In this document: one piece after another, positions 10,988 through 12,314 of the stretch | Layout: every line of letters begins with the position of its first letter | How positions within the stretch are numbered: position 1 is the stretch's first letter | NCBI GenBank assembly: GCA_900762815.1 | Contig: CAAFHX010000066.1 | Coordinates: 1 to 12,314 of the forward strand | Reading direction: 5' to 3' | DNA length: 12,314 nucleotides | Source: Candidatus Avelusimicrobium facis | GTDB lineage: Bacteria > Elusimicrobiota > Elusimicrobia > Elusimicrobiales > Elusimicrobiaceae | The notes under the pieces: generated by a model | Databases searched by the model: none | The model's input: only the letters and a program-made list of their open reading frames with translations | What the model was told of the DNA's origin: nothing | Translations under genes and position numbers: made by a program

Positions 10988-12223
10988 TTACCGACAGACA
11001 CAGGTGTTTATGTCCACTATACATCCGCCATTACCATATTCGCCCTCATAGGTTCTCACCGTTTTAGATTCTCCTTTCGTGCAAGAACCCGTGGGCAGGC
11101 TGGTGGTGTCTTCGCACCCCCTCATGCTGTCAATAATGCTGCGAGATACCGAGCACTCCCAGGTGACGTCCCCTCCACTACCGCTGCCACTGCCGCCCGT
11201 GCAGGTATTTTTTACAAACTTCATGGACAGATTGCCATATTTATCTTGTACGCATTGGTACAACTCACAATTGCCTTGCCAATACTCTTTGAATCCGGTG
11301 CAAAGGCTCCACTCTCCCCATTCCTCCGCTTCCGTGCAGATGCGCGTGCGGGTGCCGCTCCTGTCTGAGCCGCAACCGCAAGCCTCGGTTTCTTTGGCCC
11401 CCTTAGTGCAACTTATATCTTCATCGCATGAGTCGCTTTTGAGGCGCCAATACCAGCGGTCTCCCGTAGAGTTATACAAACATTCGTAAATCTTTTCTCC
11501 GCCGTTGCATTGTTCCCGCTTATTTTTAGCATATCCCTCACACGCGCCCCACGGGCCCCACTCTCCGGTGGAGGTGTTGCAGGTGCGGGTTTGCTGCCCG
11601 AAGTCATCTTGGTTTTCCGTATCACAGCCGCATTCGCGGGTGTCCGACCCGAAGCAACCGCAGGTGGCCGGGGCGGAGCAGGTGCTCCACTCACTCCACG
11701 CGCCCGTTGCGCTGTTGCAAGTGCGGGTCCGTTTGCCGGCGCCTTTGCAGCCGCAAGATTCCTCGGCACTGCCCTGGCATGTTATTTCCCCGGCGCAAGC
11801 GTCCTCCGACGGAGCAGCCAGCGAAGAACACGCCGGATAGCTCTTGTTTAAGCTGCCGCAATAGTCCCCTTCGCAGCACAGTTGGCCGTTTTGATAGGAG
11901 GGCATGGAGATGCTGTAGCCCTTGCCGGAGGTGGCTTTGGCGCCGGTTGCCGTCAGAGAATAAGCATAATTTTTGCTGTTTTTGGCAGAGGCCAGCCCAC
12001 CCAGCTGATCCACATTCATTTGATAGTTCTTCCCCTGCACACAGCGGTATTCCTGTTCGGTACGCAGGGCAGACAAAACTTCCTCTGCCTCCGTCGTGCG
12101 GCGCGTTTCCAGCACACGCGAGAATTTCGGTACGGCCACCGCAGCCAATACGCCCAACACAATAACCACTACAAGCAGTTCGGTCAGCGTAAAGGCTTTT
12201 TTAAGTCCGTGTTTTTTGTACAT
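10988..12223 (-). CDS. Type IV pilin/pseudopilin-like protein with thrombospondin-1-like Cys-rich repeats
   Basis: This 411-residue protein opens with a class III prepilin signal, MYKKHGLKKA then FTLTELLVVVIVLGVLAAVAVP. Cleavage is expected between A10 and F11, with E15 as the conserved Glu+5. Alanine replaces the usual Gly at -1. Residues 35-110 resemble the pilin helix and loop (TEAEEVLSALRTEQEYRCVQGKNY). The rest is unusual. There are 34 cysteines, and three modules of the form C-G-C...TRTC...W-S-x-W-S-x-C occupy about 157-188, 198-239 and 282-319. Examples are RTRTCNSATGAWSEWSTC, QTRTCNTSTGEWGPWGAC and TRTRICTEAEEWGEWSLC. A GGSGSGSGG linker (343-351) precedes the C-terminal Cys domain. 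It is probably exported and disulfide-stabilised, for adhesion or as a minor pilin. The start at 12223 follows AGGAGGG by about 9 bases; an ATG at 12241 overlaps that site and is less likely. Confidence 0.85.
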   Translation of the reverse strand: MYKKHGLKKAFTLTELLVVVIVLGVLAAVAVPKFSRVLETRRTTEAEEVLSALRTEQEYRCVQGKNYQMNVDQLGGLASAKNSKNYAYSLTATGAKATSGKGYSISMPSYQNGQLCCEGDYCGSLNKSYPACSSLAAPSEDACAGEITCQGSAEESCGCKGAGKRTRTCNSATGAWSEWSTCSAPATCGCFGSDTRECGCDTENQDDFGQQTRTCNTSTGEWGPWGACEGYAKNKREQCNGGEKIYECLYNSTGDRWYWRLKSDSCDEDISCTKGAKETEACGCGSDRSGTRTRICTEAEEWGEWSLCTGFKEYWQGNCELYQCVQDKYGNLSMKFVKNTCTGGSGSGSGGDVTWECSVSRSIIDSMRGCEDTTSLPTGSCTKGESKTVRTYEGEYGNGGCIVDINTCVCR

Positions 12224-12287
12224 ACTTCCGACCCTCCTCATCCGCCCGCAAGCGTATTTTGCATATCTGCAGACTTTCTTTCATTCT

Positions 12288-12296
12288 ATAATAATA
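12288..12296 (-). promoter_or_regulatory. Possible -10 for the pilin gene
   Basis: The minus strand reads CTATTATTATAGAATG, giving two overlapping TATTAT hexamers (12296-12291 and 12293-12288), each one mismatch from consensus. The leader would be about 60 bases. A -35 would fall at the window edge and is not clear. TTATTATAGAA also occurs ahead of the symporter gene. Confidence 0.35.
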
Positions 12297-12314
12297 GTTT
12301 AATAAAAAACAAAC

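Noticed and set aside
10756..11067. 103-codon open frame on the plus strand in the intergenic region
   Set aside because: It has no ribosome site, an Arg/Cys/Ser-rich composition typical of translated palindromic repeats, runs through a terminator and into the antisense of the pilin gene.
12224..12241. Upstream start for the pilin gene adding six residues
   Set aside because: Its codons 2-3 are the AGGAGG ribosome site for the ATG at 12223.

Overview
The window is about 12.3 kb of GC-rich (roughly 55%) chromosomal DNA from a Gram-negative-type (diderm) bacterium. It is packed with envelope and inner-membrane genes. Support for a diderm comes from an OmpA-type lipoprotein, a type IV pilin/pseudopilin with a large secreted domain, and a LemA/HtpX pair. 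The pilin-like protein, with an FTLTELLVVVIVLGVLAAVAVP signal and a long cysteine-rich tail, together with the overall gene style, suggests an Elusimicrobiota-like gut lineage. That placement is an impression from family resemblance and was not searched.

Layout. (1) 1-132: the 3' end of a DksA/TraR zinc-finger gene and its terminator. (2) 148-2731, minus strand: an RDD membrane protein with an unusual pilin-like C-terminal part, and an SGLT-type sodium/sugar symporter. Each appears to be its own unit, with a terminator between them. (3) 2924-3448, plus strand: a small, divergent LemA-like protein, followed by about 340 bp of AT-rich DNA with no gene. (4) 3876-7483, minus strand: a tightly coupled three-gene operon, LtaS-like sulfatase/phosphoglycerol transferase -> lemA -> htpX, closed by a strong terminator. 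(5) 7628-8281, plus strand: a glycine-zipper/OmpA lipoprotein with its own promoter and terminator. (6) 8365-10668, plus strand: a SirB1-like protein (possibly translated from a leaderless mRNA), NfeD and a QmcA-type SPFH protein, closed by a perfect 15-bp terminator hairpin. (7) 10728-10987: a convergent intergenic region unusually rich in small hairpins. (8) 10988-12223, minus strand: a pilin-like protein carrying three thrombospondin-type-1-like cysteine-rich modules.

How they fit together. HtpX, LemA, NfeD and the SPFH protein all belong to families tied to membrane-protein quality control and membrane-domain organisation. The LtaS-like enzyme and the OmpA lipoprotein act on or anchor to the envelope surface. 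The region therefore reads as an envelope-maintenance neighbourhood rather than a mobile island. I see no transposase, integrase, CRISPR array, tRNA or rRNA. The most unusual items are the TSR-like pilin, the RDD-pilin-like fusion, the second divergent LemA paralogue facing the lemA-htpX operon, and the hairpin-rich intergenic region.
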